This document shows, piece after piece, positions 37,724 to 46,169 of a stretch of 64,000 nt of DNA (within the stretch, counting starts at the first letter, position 1; each line of letters starts with the position of its first letter). The notes below the pieces were generated by a model. It was not told where the DNA came from. It saw only the letters and a list, made by a program, of their open reading frames with translations, and did not search any database. Position numbers and translations under genes: made by a program. Source of the stretch: Pseudoalteromonas sp. MSK9-3 (GTDB taxonomy: Bacteria > Pseudomonadota > Gammaproteobacteria > Enterobacterales > Alteromonadaceae); the NCBI RefSeq assembly GCF_003590335.1, contig NZ_MIET01000030.1, forward strand, positions 124,001-188,000, in the 5' to 3' direction.

Positions 37724-38430
37724 TGGCAAATATTGTGGAACGTATATTTGAATCTAAAGCCCAAATGACGGAAGCTTTAGCATCTTTGCTTGAAACAGGT
37801 ATTACCAGCGGTATTAAGCAAGACGGAAAAGCGTTGGTTATGGTATCTGGTGGTTCATCGCCTGCACCAGCCTATAAATATCTATCAGATTTACCACTTG
37901 AATGGGATAAGGTTTCAATCGCAATGGTTGATGAGCGTTGGGTAGAACCTAACCACGCAAAGTCAAATGAAGCGTTTATTCATGAGACCTTATTGCAAAA
38001 CAAAGCGGCTGGCACACACTTTACTACGATGAAAAACGTTGCTAGCTCTGCTATCGATGGGCATGCACACTGTGAAGAAGCTTATAATGCCTTGAAAATA
38101 CCAGATGTGACGATTCTAGGCATGGGGCCAGATGGACATACCGCTTCTTTGTTCCCGAATGCACAAGGTCTCGAGCATGGTTTAAAGACGTCAAATATTG
38201 TTTGCCCTATAAACGCAATAGAAAGTGAAGTGACGGGCAGCATCACTGAACGTATGAGCTTAAGCTTACACGGAATTACTCGCTCAAAAGAGGTGGTATT
38301 ACTTATTAGTGGCGAAGAAAAACGTGCTATGTATGAGCAAGCGAAAACTCATGGTTCAGAGTTTGATATACCATTAAGAGCCGTACTTAATCACCCTGAT
38401 ATCACACTTTCGGTATTTTGGTGCCCTTAA
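37723..38430 (+). CDS. pgl: 6-phosphogluconolactonase
   Basis: 235-residue Pgl of the NagB/Pgl fold, hydrolysing the lactone made by Zwf. Signatures: VSGGSSPAPAYKYL, VDERWVEPNHAKSNE and LGMGPDGHTASLFP with the catalytic His in DGHTAS. The start overlaps the zwf stop by one base. A long hairpin follows at 38446-38484. Confidence 0.95.
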   Translation: MANIVERIFESKAQMTEALASLLETGITSGIKQDGKALVMVSGGSSPAPAYKYLSDLPLEWDKVSIAMVDERWVEPNHAKSNEAFIHETLLQNKAAGTHFTTMKNVASSAIDGHAHCEEAYNALKIPDVTILGMGPDGHTASLFPNAQGLEHGLKTSNIVCPINAIESEVTGSITERMSLSLHGITRSKEVVLLISGEEKRAMYEQAKTHGSEFDIPLRAVLNHPDITLSVFWCP

Positions 38431-38445
38431 TGTGCTGTTGATAGT

Positions 38446-38484
38446 ATTAGCCTAATTGCCTACTTCAGGTGGGCTTAGGCTAAT
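38446..38484. terminator. Long hairpin after pgl
   Basis: Outer ten-base arms ATTAGCCTAA / TTAGGCTAAT and inner arms GCCTAC / GTGGGC (one G-U) with a two-base bulge and TTCAG loop. No T-run follows, so termination is inferred from stem strength only. Confidence 0.5.
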
Positions 38485-38725
38485 ATTACTGCTAATGAAA
38501 AAGTTTTAATCTCTCTAGCCTACCCAAAAAGCCATTTTCGTAACCCTGTACTTTATTTCAAGACAAAAAACGCCTTTAGGAATTTACTATTCTTTACTTC
38601 TTCGAAGAGATAAATATCGATAACTCATGCACTTGCCTGTATGTACCGTAATTAAAGGTATTTCGATAGAAATAGCTATGTATATTTTTATTAAATTACT
38701 GGACATAGAGTATATGAAAATCTAT

Positions 38726-38743
38726 AATGACAGCGTTGTCATT
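38726..38743 (+). promoter_or_regulatory. Distal NagR operator of the TonB receptor gene
   Basis: AATGACAGCGTTGTCATT, with the same core as the other sites, 366 bases upstream of the receptor start. The 679-base pgl-receptor gap holds this site, the proximal operator and the pgl hairpin, and no credible coding frame. Confidence 0.85.
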
Positions 38744-39038
38744 GAGAATGGTTATCACCCTTGAACACTTCTGCCAAAGTTTTCATTATCAATGAGTTGA
38801 TTTTATCAAATCTCTATCTTCTATAACTTATCGTTATAAAAGTCCCTAATTTTATTAATTTAGTAATGCGTTCCCTCAAATGTATGGTATATTTGCCCCG
38901 ATTTTTGTAACAAATTATCTCTCGTGAATTTCAAAACCTAATTAAACCAATGCTTTAGCTTATTTATTGGTTGTTTTTTGTTTAATATGACAAAAAAGAT
39001 GTAGCGAATTTGTAATTTACGGTGTATGTTTGTTATTA

Positions 39039-39056
39039 GATGACAGCGTTGTCATC
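39039..39056 (+). promoter_or_regulatory. Proximal NagR operator of the TonB receptor gene
   Basis: GATGACAGCGTTGTCATC: perfect core with complementary flanks, ending 53 bases before the start codon. It lies 313 bases centre-to-centre from the distal site, a spacing compatible with repression by looping. Confidence 0.87.
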
Positions 39057-39109
39057 ATCACTGGGCAGAAGTGATTAAAAAACCAACAATATGATTCAAG
39101 GGGAATCCT

Positions 39110-41773
39110 GTGTTAGCTAATAATTTTAAGAAAAGCTTACTAGCTTTAAATGTCGGCCTTGTATTGAGTGCTGGCGCTTCGGGCGTAGCTTATGCTGCTG
39201 ATGAAAGCAAAGCTCAAGAAGACGTTGAAGTAATTGAAGTACGCGGTATGCGTCGTTCGTTAGAAGCATCTATTAATACAAAACGTTTTGCAGAAGGTGT
39301 GGTTGACGCGATCACAGCGGAAGACATTGGTAAATTTCCAGACAAAAACATCGCTGAATCGCTGAAGCGTATTCCAGGTATCACGGTTCAAAGTCAGTTC
39401 GGTGAAGGTGATGCTGTTTCAATACGTGGTGCAGGTTCTGATTTCACGAAAACAACGCTAAATGGTCAAAACGTTGCGTCTACGGGTTGGTTTGTTTTAG
39501 AGCCAGCTAAGCGTTCTTTCAACTACACATTACTACCGTCTGAATTGGTTGGTGGTTTAGAAGTGTATAAATCTTCGCAAGCTGACATCATTGAAGGTGG
39601 TGTTGGTGGTACGGTTATTGTTAATACACGTACTCCATTAGATCTTGATGCGAATACAATGTATGGCTCGTTAGAATTCCAACACTCTGATGATTCAGGT
39701 GAAACTTCTCCACAACTTTCTGGAATGTATAGCTGGAAAAACGAAGATGAGAACTTAGGTTTCCTAGTTTCGGCTGTTCAACAAGAGCGTAAATTACAGC
39801 GTCAAGGTAACGAGTCATTCTGGGCTTGGGGTGCTGGTCCTGTAGGGTTTGAGCAAGACCGTGAGCGTTCAGCGTTAACCACAACTTTTGAATATGCGCC
39901 GACAGACGCGCTTAGTATCGTTGTTAATTACCTCGATATGAAAATGGATGCTAATAACACCAACTATGCGTTATGGCTAACTAAAGGGTCAAACGATACT
40001 CAGTTCTTAACAGGTCCTGGTACTGCAGAAGGCGGTTCTCCACTTGCTGGTGATCTTAACGTTGCGTTCTATCAGATGCGTCCACGTGAAGCAACCATGA
40101 ACTCAGATTACCTTGATGTAAAGCTCGAGTATGCGGGTGATAATTATAAAGTTGAATTTGTAATTGGTGATACATCTTCTACCGGTGGTACCGATTTCGA
40201 AATGGTTATGAATGACACTGGAGCTGTCACACTACCTGACGGTACTTATGACTTTACAGGTGGTTCTCAAACTTGGTCTCCGGGAATTGATATTTCGACT
40301 TATATTCCAGGTGCAAGCGCTGAAACACCTGATGGTTTCCTGACTATGGGGACCGGTTCGAACTTTAATTCGACACCTAAGACAGACGAAGAGCAGTTTA
40401 TTCAGTTAGATGTTGAATATATGCTTGATAATGATTTTATTACGTCTGTTAAAGCAGGCTTCCGCCGTGGTGACCATGAAGCAACAAGCCGCAGATTTGA
40501 ATTCAGTCAAAATCTTTGTTCTGATACAGTAACAAGTAACTGCTTTGACCCTCAGTACTCGCTTGCAGGCCAAGGTCGCGGTAAGTATGATGTTGGTGCC
40601 GATAATCTACAGATTCAATCTTTTGATGTAGATGCAATGAAAAACTGGGCAAAGGCCAGCATAACAGGTAAAACAGAAGATTACGGTTCATACAGTCATA
40701 TCGAAGAAGAAAACACTGCTATTTATGTAATGGCGAAATACAGTGGTGAAAACTACCGTGGTAATTTTGGTGTAAGATATGTTCAAACCGACGCATCTTC
40801 AATCTATTACCGTGAAGGTAATATGAATCAACGTACAGTTGAATCTGCCGATTACAGCGAAGTTTTACCAAGCTTTAACTTTGCCTATGATTTAGATGAA
40901 GACAAAATTCTTCGTATCGCTGCTTCAAAAGTAATGACTCGTCCTCAGTATAATGATATGTACTTCAACCCTTCATTATCAGGTTTACAAGATGAGCAAG
41001 CGGCGAACCAAAAAGTTGCATTAGGTAACCCAGGCCTGAAGCCATTTACTGCAAACCAAGCAGAAGTTGGCGTAGAGTGGTACTTTAACCCAAGTTCATT
41101 ACTTGCTGTAACTGCGTTCTATAAAGATGTTAGTAATTTCATCGTGATCAACCGTGGTGTTGTATCAGCTGAAGAGTCAGCACGTTTAGGTTTGCCTACT
41201 CTACAAGGTGATGAAGCAGCAAATGGCTGGACTTCTGAAGAGAACTTCAATGGACCAGGTGGTAAAGTGAAGGGGGTTGAATTCCAGTATCAGCAAGACT
41301 TTGGTAACGGTTTTGGTGCAATCGCTAACTATACGTACACAGATGGTGAAGCTGATTCTACTTATTTTGTAAATAGCAACGGCGAAGAAACTTTAGTGTT
41401 TAGTGATGGTAACACTGATTTAAGCGATAGTTCTGAGTCTGCTTACAACCTAACTGGTTACTATGAAAACGACCTGTTTTATGCTCGTCTTTCATATAAC
41501 TACCGTAGCAGCTACATGTTGCGTGAAACAGGTGCATATGGTAACCGTTCACACGATGGATACGGTTCTTTGGACGTAAGTGCGGTTTATCATGTAACTG
41601 ATAATATTGACATCAAATTTGATGTTGTTAACTTAACGGGTGAGTCTGCGAAGCACTTTGGTAATAATACAAATTCAGCTGAATTGGCAAATAATGGCTT
41701 TGCAGAAGGATTTCCGGTGTATGAATATGAGCAAGCTACTCGTTACGGGCTAGGCATCTCTGTTCGTTATTAA
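39110..41773 (+). CDS. TonB-dependent receptor, probable GlcNAc/chito-oligosaccharide uptake
   Basis: 887 residues. Signal peptide cleaved after AYA (residue 29), a TonB-box-like EVIEVRG just after it, a plug domain with DKNIAESLKRIPGITV and SIRGAGSDFTKTTLNGQ, and a 22-strand barrel ending in YGLGISVRY with the terminal aromatic expected for BAM targeting. The class with ITAEDIGKFPDKN is the carbohydrate-type receptor common in Alteromonadales. GTG start, with AAGGGGAA before it. Two NagR operators upstream point to GlcNAc or chitin oligomers as substrate; this is inference from regulation, not from the barrel. Confidence 0.88.
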   Translation: MLANNFKKSLLALNVGLVLSAGASGVAYAADESKAQEDVEVIEVRGMRRSLEASINTKRFAEGVVDAITAEDIGKFPDKNIAESLKRIPGITVQSQFGEGDAVSIRGAGSDFTKTTLNGQNVASTGWFVLEPAKRSFNYTLLPSELVGGLEVYKSSQADIIEGGVGGTVIVNTRTPLDLDANTMYGSLEFQHSDDSGETSPQLSGMYSWKNEDENLGFLVSAVQQERKLQRQGNESFWAWGAGPVGFEQDRERSALTTTFEYAPTDALSIVVNYLDMKMDANNTNYALWLTKGSNDTQFLTGPGTAEGGSPLAGDLNVAFYQMRPREATMNSDYLDVKLEYAGDNYKVEFVIGDTSSTGGTDFEMVMNDTGAVTLPDGTYDFTGGSQTWSPGIDISTYIPGASAETPDGFLTMGTGSNFNSTPKTDEEQFIQLDVEYMLDNDFITSVKAGFRRGDHEATSRRFEFSQNLCSDTVTSNCFDPQYSLAGQGRGKYDVGADNLQIQSFDVDAMKNWAKASITGKTEDYGSYSHIEEENTAIYVMAKYSGENYRGNFGVRYVQTDASSIYYREGNMNQRTVESADYSEVLPSFNFAYDLDEDKILRIAASKVMTRPQYNDMYFNPSLSGLQDEQAANQKVALGNPGLKPFTANQAEVGVEWYFNPSSLLAVTAFYKDVSNFIVINRGVVSAEESARLGLPTLQGDEAANGWTSEENFNGPGGKVKGVEFQYQQDFGNGFGAIANYTYTDGEADSTYFVNSNGEETLVFSDGNTDLSDSSESAYNLTGYYENDLFYARLSYNYRSSYMLRETGAYGNRSHDGYGSLDVSAVYHVTDNIDIKFDVVNLTGESAKHFGNNTNSAELANNGFAEGFPVYEYEQATRYGLGISVRY

Positions 41774-41800
41774 TAGTTATTAACTACTATTGATACATTA

Positions 41801-41823
41801 AAGGAGCCTCGGCTCCTTTTTTT
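41801..41823 (+). terminator. Terminator after the TonB receptor
   Basis: AAGGAGCC / GGCTCCTT arms with a tight TC centre and T-run. The halogenase starts 35 bases later, so its expression may need readthrough. Confidence 0.8.
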
Positions 41824-41858
41824 ATGTGAACCACTTTATAGAGTTTGAAGGTGTTTGA

Positions 41859-43376
41859 GTGTTAAATTCGATTTTAATTGTCGGTGGCGGAACCGCGGGT
41901 TGGTTAGCTGCGAACCATTTGGGTAAAAAGTTTAAAAATTCAGGTACAACGGTGACGCTCATTGAATCGCCGAACATTCCAACTATAGGTGTTGGCGAAG
42001 GAACTGTGCCAATGATGCGACAAACGCTATCTTATTTTGGTATCGATGAGGGCGTGTTTTTTCAACAATGTGATGCTGCGTTTAAACAAGGTATTCGTTT
42101 CGAGAATTGGATGAAGTCTAACTCGGACAAGCCACACTTCTATTATCATCCATTTGATTATTTTGCTGATGATGACCGCTTTTTAAAATACTGGCTAAAC
42201 GGGTCACAGGGTAACTCTTTTGCTGAGTTTGTGGGCATTCAGTCTCATCTATGTGAATCTAGCAAAGCACCTAAAAAAGTGACTCAACCTCAATTTGAAA
42301 GCGTTTCCAGTTATGCCTATCACTTAGATGCGGGTAAGTTTTCTGAGCTTTTGAAGAAAAACGCGATAGAACACTTTGGTGTTAATTTTATCCTTGCTGA
42401 AATGAAGTCAATCGAGACTAATGTTGAAGGCAATATTAGTAACATTGCGACAGATCAGGGAGCACTCAAGGCCGAGTTGTTCATAGATTGTACCGGCTTT
42501 AATTCACTTATTTTAGGTGATAAATTGAAGGTTAAATTTGTAGACAAAAGCAATGTGTTGTTTACAGATAAAGCGCTTGCAGTGCAAGTGCCACATTCTA
42601 GCGACAGAATATCGCCTTATACATGCTCAACAGCGCAGTCAGCCGGATGGATATGGGATATCCCTTTATTCAGTAGGAAAGGTGTTGGTCATGTATTCTC
42701 ATCTTCCCACACCACGTCGGATGACGCATATCAAGCGCTTGAAAGTTATGTTGGCAGAAACTTAGACGAATTTACTGTGCGCAAAATTGATATGAAAATA
42801 GGCTACAGAGAAAAGGCGTGGTTTAAAAACTGTGTAGCGCTGGGTTTGTCGCAAGGCTTTGTTGAGCCGCTCGAAGCAACTGGCTTACTTGTATTTGATG
42901 TAACAGCAAAAATGTTAGCGGATATTTTACCTAATTCGATAAATGGTTTTTCCGCTTCTGCGTCACAATTTAATGCTGTCGTTACAAATATGTGGCTTAA
43001 AGTAATTGATTTTATCAAATTACACTATTGTATTTCTGATCGGACAGATAGTGATTTTTGGCTTGATAATCGAGTGCAAAACTCTATTCCCGACACTTTA
43101 CAAGAAAAACTAGCAAGATGGCAGCATGTTCCTCCTAATCAATACGATTTTTCAGGAAAGCTTGATGTATTTAATTTAGATAATTATCTTTATGTACTTT
43201 ATGGCATGTCGTTTAAAACAGATAAGGCAAGCTGTGTACTAAGCGATAGAAATAAACACGCGTTTGCATCTCACCTGTCTAGTTATGATAAATATAAACA
43301 GAATGTATTGATGTCTGTACCTGACCACAAGGTTTTATTAGAACAGATAAGAATCTTTGGCATGGCAAAAATTTAG
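41859..43376 (+). CDS. Tryptophan halogenase-family flavoprotein
   Basis: 505 residues of the flavin-dependent tryptophan halogenase family. FAD loop GGGTAGW at 9-15; the conserved catalytic-type lysine K76 in AAFKQGIRFENW; the halogenase signature WIWDIP at 264-269; and FVEPLEATG, matching the PrnA active-site glutamate region. The key residues are thus kept, but whether it halogenates anything is unknown. Such genes commonly sit beside carbohydrate TonB receptors and sapC in marine gammaproteobacteria. GTG start with GAAGG upstream. No separate flavin reductase gene is adjacent. Confidence 0.88.
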   Translation: MLNSILIVGGGTAGWLAANHLGKKFKNSGTTVTLIESPNIPTIGVGEGTVPMMRQTLSYFGIDEGVFFQQCDAAFKQGIRFENWMKSNSDKPHFYYHPFDYFADDDRFLKYWLNGSQGNSFAEFVGIQSHLCESSKAPKKVTQPQFESVSSYAYHLDAGKFSELLKKNAIEHFGVNFILAEMKSIETNVEGNISNIATDQGALKAELFIDCTGFNSLILGDKLKVKFVDKSNVLFTDKALAVQVPHSSDRISPYTCSTAQSAGWIWDIPLFSRKGVGHVFSSSHTTSDDAYQALESYVGRNLDEFTVRKIDMKIGYREKAWFKNCVALGLSQGFVEPLEATGLLVFDVTAKMLADILPNSINGFSASASQFNAVVTNMWLKVIDFIKLHYCISDRTDSDFWLDNRVQNSIPDTLQEKLARWQHVPPNQYDFSGKLDVFNLDNYLYVLYGMSFKTDKASCVLSDRNKHAFASHLSSYDKYKQNVLMSVPDHKVLLEQIRIFGMAKI

Positions 43377-43683
43377 TCAGATGTAATCTGTAATGAGCGA
43401 CCGAAAACATTTTTTAACCATCACGTTATGCGTATGTTGTGAATGAATGTTTTATATATGTTGGTTAGAGCTTTTTTGGTTGGAGGGGCCTCACATAAAT
43501 TATATGACGCTGATTTCTTGAATTCTTGTTGTTATGAGTAAGCATATTGGGGGTTCAATGTTTAATACAAGGATGGGGTGGAGTTTTCATAATATTAAGG
43601 AAAATACACTTCCATTTTGGCCCTAAAACCTTTAGCCTTATGCCCACAAAAGTAATAATTACGTAAATGAACGGAGTAACATT
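43377..43683. other. Halogenase-sapC intergenic region
   Basis: 307 bases without a credible gene, NagR core or clear terminator. It presumably holds the sapC promoter; nothing specific was recognised. Confidence 0.5.
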
Positions 43684-44397
43684 ATGGCAGAGCAACAAGT
43701 GCAGCCTTTACACAACGAAAAACATGCTAATACTAAAGTACAAAATGGCATCAACGTTGATTTCTTAAAATCACAGCACTTAATGCCAGTTGTTGCACAT
43801 GAGTTCGCTCGTGTCGCGACTGAGTTCCCTATGGCGTTTGTAAAAAACACTGAAACGGGTCAATTCCAACCAGTAGCAATGTTTGGCTTAGAGCCAGGTG
43901 AAAATCTATTCATCGACAATGGCAAATGGACAGCAGGGTTTGCACCTTTAGCTGCGACTCGTTACCCATTTGGCTTAGTTAAGCACCCTGAAGAAGATCA
44001 GTTTGGCATCGTAATTGACGAAGCGAGTTCACTAGTTGGTGAAGAGCAAGGTAACGCGCTATTTAAAGACGGCGAAGAAACTGATTACTTAAAAGCGCGT
44101 AAAGAAGCTCTAGTTAACTTCATTGAGTTCTCTCGTGTAACAGAAGCATTCACACAGTATTTAGCAGATAAAGAGTTATTAGTTCAACAAACTTTAACTG
44201 TTGATATCAAAGGTGAGAAAAAAGACATCAATGGTATTTATTTAGTTGATGAGCGTAAGCTAAATGAACTAAGCGATGAAGCGCACCTTGAACTGCGTAA
44301 GCGCGGCTATTTAGCGCCTATTTTTGCGTTCTTAACGTCAACACACCAAGTTGCACGTTTAGCACGTTTAAAAGCACAGCGCCAAGCTGACGCTTAA
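43684..44397 (+). CDS. SapC family protein
   Basis: 237 residues matching the SapC family: HLMPVVAHEFARVATEFPMAFVKN near residue 38, then FGLEPGENLFIDNGKW and the conserved YPFGLVK. No signal peptide or membrane helix. The name comes from a surface-layer-associated gene of Campylobacter; the function in gammaproteobacteria is unknown, but sapC genes repeatedly neighbour TonB receptors and tryptophan halogenases, as here. Preceded by ACGGAGTAA. A strong terminator follows. Confidence 0.88.
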   Translation: MAEQQVQPLHNEKHANTKVQNGINVDFLKSQHLMPVVAHEFARVATEFPMAFVKNTETGQFQPVAMFGLEPGENLFIDNGKWTAGFAPLAATRYPFGLVKHPEEDQFGIVIDEASSLVGEEQGNALFKDGEETDYLKARKEALVNFIEFSRVTEAFTQYLADKELLVQQTLTVDIKGEKKDINGIYLVDERKLNELSDEAHLELRKRGYLAPIFAFLTSTHQVARLARLKAQRQADA

Positions 44398-44412
44398 TAA
44401 ACCTGTATTCTT

Positions 44413-44439
44413 AAAAAAGCACCCTAGGGTGCTTTTTTT
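44413..44439 (+). terminator. Terminator of sapC
   Basis: AAAAAAGCACCC / GGGTGCTTTTTTT with a TA centre; AT-flanked GC stem and T-run. Confidence 0.88.
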
Positions 44440-44542
44440 GTATCTGATATTTACAAGCGCGTCGCAATTGACTTGCAATGTGCAGTAATTCTCGTCAAAG
44501 TTTGTTTAAAGCGATAAATACAATAATAAAAGGCATAACACT

Positions 44543-45574
44543 ATGTATAACACATCTCTTCGCTGTATAGCGCTCTTGCTTTCTTTGCTATCTATACCGG
44601 CTCAAGCGACGCAAAGCCCTATTGCGATTGTCATTCATGGGGGAGCCGGCACCATTGAAAAAAGCAAATTTTCACCTGAAAAAGAGCAAGCATATCGTGC
44701 AAAACTGCAAGAGGCAGTGGAAGCAGGGTACACAGTACTGAATAAAGGGGGCAGTAGCCTTGATGCTGTAACAACAGCCATTAAAATCTTAGAAGATTCG
44801 CCTTATTTTAATGCTGGAAAAGGTGCTGTATACACGCATGATGAAGCGCATGAACTTGACGCCTCTATTATGTTTGGTAAAACACGTGAAGCTGGTGCTG
44901 TTGCTGGTGTTAAGCACATTGAAAATCCGATCGACTTAGCGCGCTTAGTCATGGAAAACTCTGTACATGTGATGTTAAGCGGTGACGGGGCTGAAGCGTT
45001 TGCGAAGGCGCAAGGCGTGCCAATAATTGACAATAAGATGTTCGATACTGAGCATAGATATAAAGCGTTACAACGTGCCAAGCGTAAAATGGAGCATGCA
45101 AAACAACAAAATAAGGATTATCAAGCAGCGCATAAGTCACTAGAGACAGCTTATAAAGTGGGAACGGTCGGGGCAGTTGCTTTAGATAAATCAGGTAATA
45201 TTTCGGCGGGTACCTCTACGGGCGGTATGACAAATAAGCGTTATGGCCGTATTGGAGATTCTCCAGTGATTGGCGCAGGTACATTTGCTGATAATGCGTC
45301 TTGCGCGGTATCAGCGACTGGGCATGGAGAGTATTTTATACGCTATAACGTCGCGGCAGACATTTGTGCTCGTGTGCAGTATCAAGGTCAAACGATTGAG
45401 CAGGCAGGTAATGCAGTCATTCATGATGTGTTAAAGCCTATTGGTGGCACAGGCGGTGTGATCATTGTGGATACAAAAGGCAACATGAGTATGCCTTTTA
45501 ACACTAAAGGGATGTACAGAGCCAGTAAATCGAGTTCACAAGCAACCAGAGTCGCGATTTTTAAACAAGACTAA
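44543..45574 (+). CDS. Isoaspartyl peptidase / plant-type L-asparaginase
   Basis: 343-residue N-terminal-nucleophile hydrolase with a signal peptide (about 22 residues, ending AQAT), hence periplasmic. The family N-terminus AIVIHGGAGTIEK is followed by NAGKGAVYT. The autocleavage site is before T208 in KVGTVGAVALD, which becomes the catalytic residue. GGMTNKRYGRIGDSP then GTFAD contact substrate. It hydrolyses isoaspartyl dipeptides and asparagine. Monocistronic, closed by a hairpin. E. coli IaaA is cytoplasmic, so the signal peptide is notable but common in marine relatives. Confidence 0.92.
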   Translation: MYNTSLRCIALLLSLLSIPAQATQSPIAIVIHGGAGTIEKSKFSPEKEQAYRAKLQEAVEAGYTVLNKGGSSLDAVTTAIKILEDSPYFNAGKGAVYTHDEAHELDASIMFGKTREAGAVAGVKHIENPIDLARLVMENSVHVMLSGDGAEAFAKAQGVPIIDNKMFDTEHRYKALQRAKRKMEHAKQQNKDYQAAHKSLETAYKVGTVGAVALDKSGNISAGTSTGGMTNKRYGRIGDSPVIGAGTFADNASCAVSATGHGEYFIRYNVAADICARVQYQGQTIEQAGNAVIHDVLKPIGGTGGVIIVDTKGNMSMPFNTKGMYRASKSSSQATRVAIFKQD

Positions 45575-45594
45575 AAATTACAGGCAAATTAGAT

Positions 45595-45629
45595 AACGCC
45601 AGCTATAGTTATGAATGCTGGCGTTTTTT
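45595..45629 (+). terminator. Terminator of the isoaspartyl peptidase gene
   Basis: Nine-base arms AACGCCAGC / GCTGGCGTT around a 13-base loop, followed by T residues. It ends 15 bases before the CBS gene start. Confidence 0.85.
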
Positions 45630-45644
45630 AATGGAGCCGATACC

Positions 45645-46073
45645 ATGCAATCAATTCAAGTAGCAGATTATTTAAATCATCGTCCCGTGACTTTTTCAGC
45701 AGATATGCGTGTAGAGGCAGCGGTAGAAAAATTATTACAAAGTGGTCAATCAGGTGGACCGGTCATTGACAGCAATAAACATGTAGTGGGGTTTTTGTCT
45801 GAGCAAGATTGTTTACGAAAAATGTTAGAAGCCACTTATCAGAATGAATCTCACAGTGTGGTCAGTGATGTTATGAATAGCACCCCGCTATGTGTTTCCC
45901 CAAGTGATAGTATTTTACAAATGGCCGATCGAATGACGGTGAATGCACCAAAACTCTATCCTGTTTGTGATGAAGATGGGCGATTACAGGGGGTGATCAG
46001 TCGTGCAAATGTATTACTTGCGTTAGACAAACACCTTCACGATACCTATGAATCAGGTAATCGGTACGTATAA
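45645..46073 (+). CDS. Tandem CBS-domain protein
   Basis: 142 residues made almost entirely of two CBS domains: the first around VTFSADMRVEAAVEKLL then GGPVIDSNKHVVGFLSEQD; the second around MNSTPLCVSPSDSILQMADRM then PVCDEDGRLQGVISRANVL. CBS pairs bind adenine nucleotides and act as regulatory modules; the partner is unknown. ATG 45645 is chosen because GGAG lies eight bases upstream and the longer frame would start inside the terminator. It is followed after 96 bases by hrpA. Confidence 0.87.
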   Translation: MQSIQVADYLNHRPVTFSADMRVEAAVEKLLQSGQSGGPVIDSNKHVVGFLSEQDCLRKMLEATYQNESHSVVSDVMNSTPLCVSPSDSILQMADRMTVNAPKLYPVCDEDGRLQGVISRANVLLALDKHLHDTYESGNRYV

Positions 46074-46169
46074 TAGCGCTTTTATAGAATAACTGGGTAT
46101 AACCATAGGCTCAGTTATTAGTTTTTGATACACTACGTCGCGATTTGTATTATATAAAGGTATTGCGAA

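Noticed and set aside
41859..43376. Secondary-metabolite (halogenated alkaloid) cluster
   Set aside because: The halogenase-like gene stands alone among sugar-uptake genes; no biosynthetic partners or flavin reductase are adjacent.
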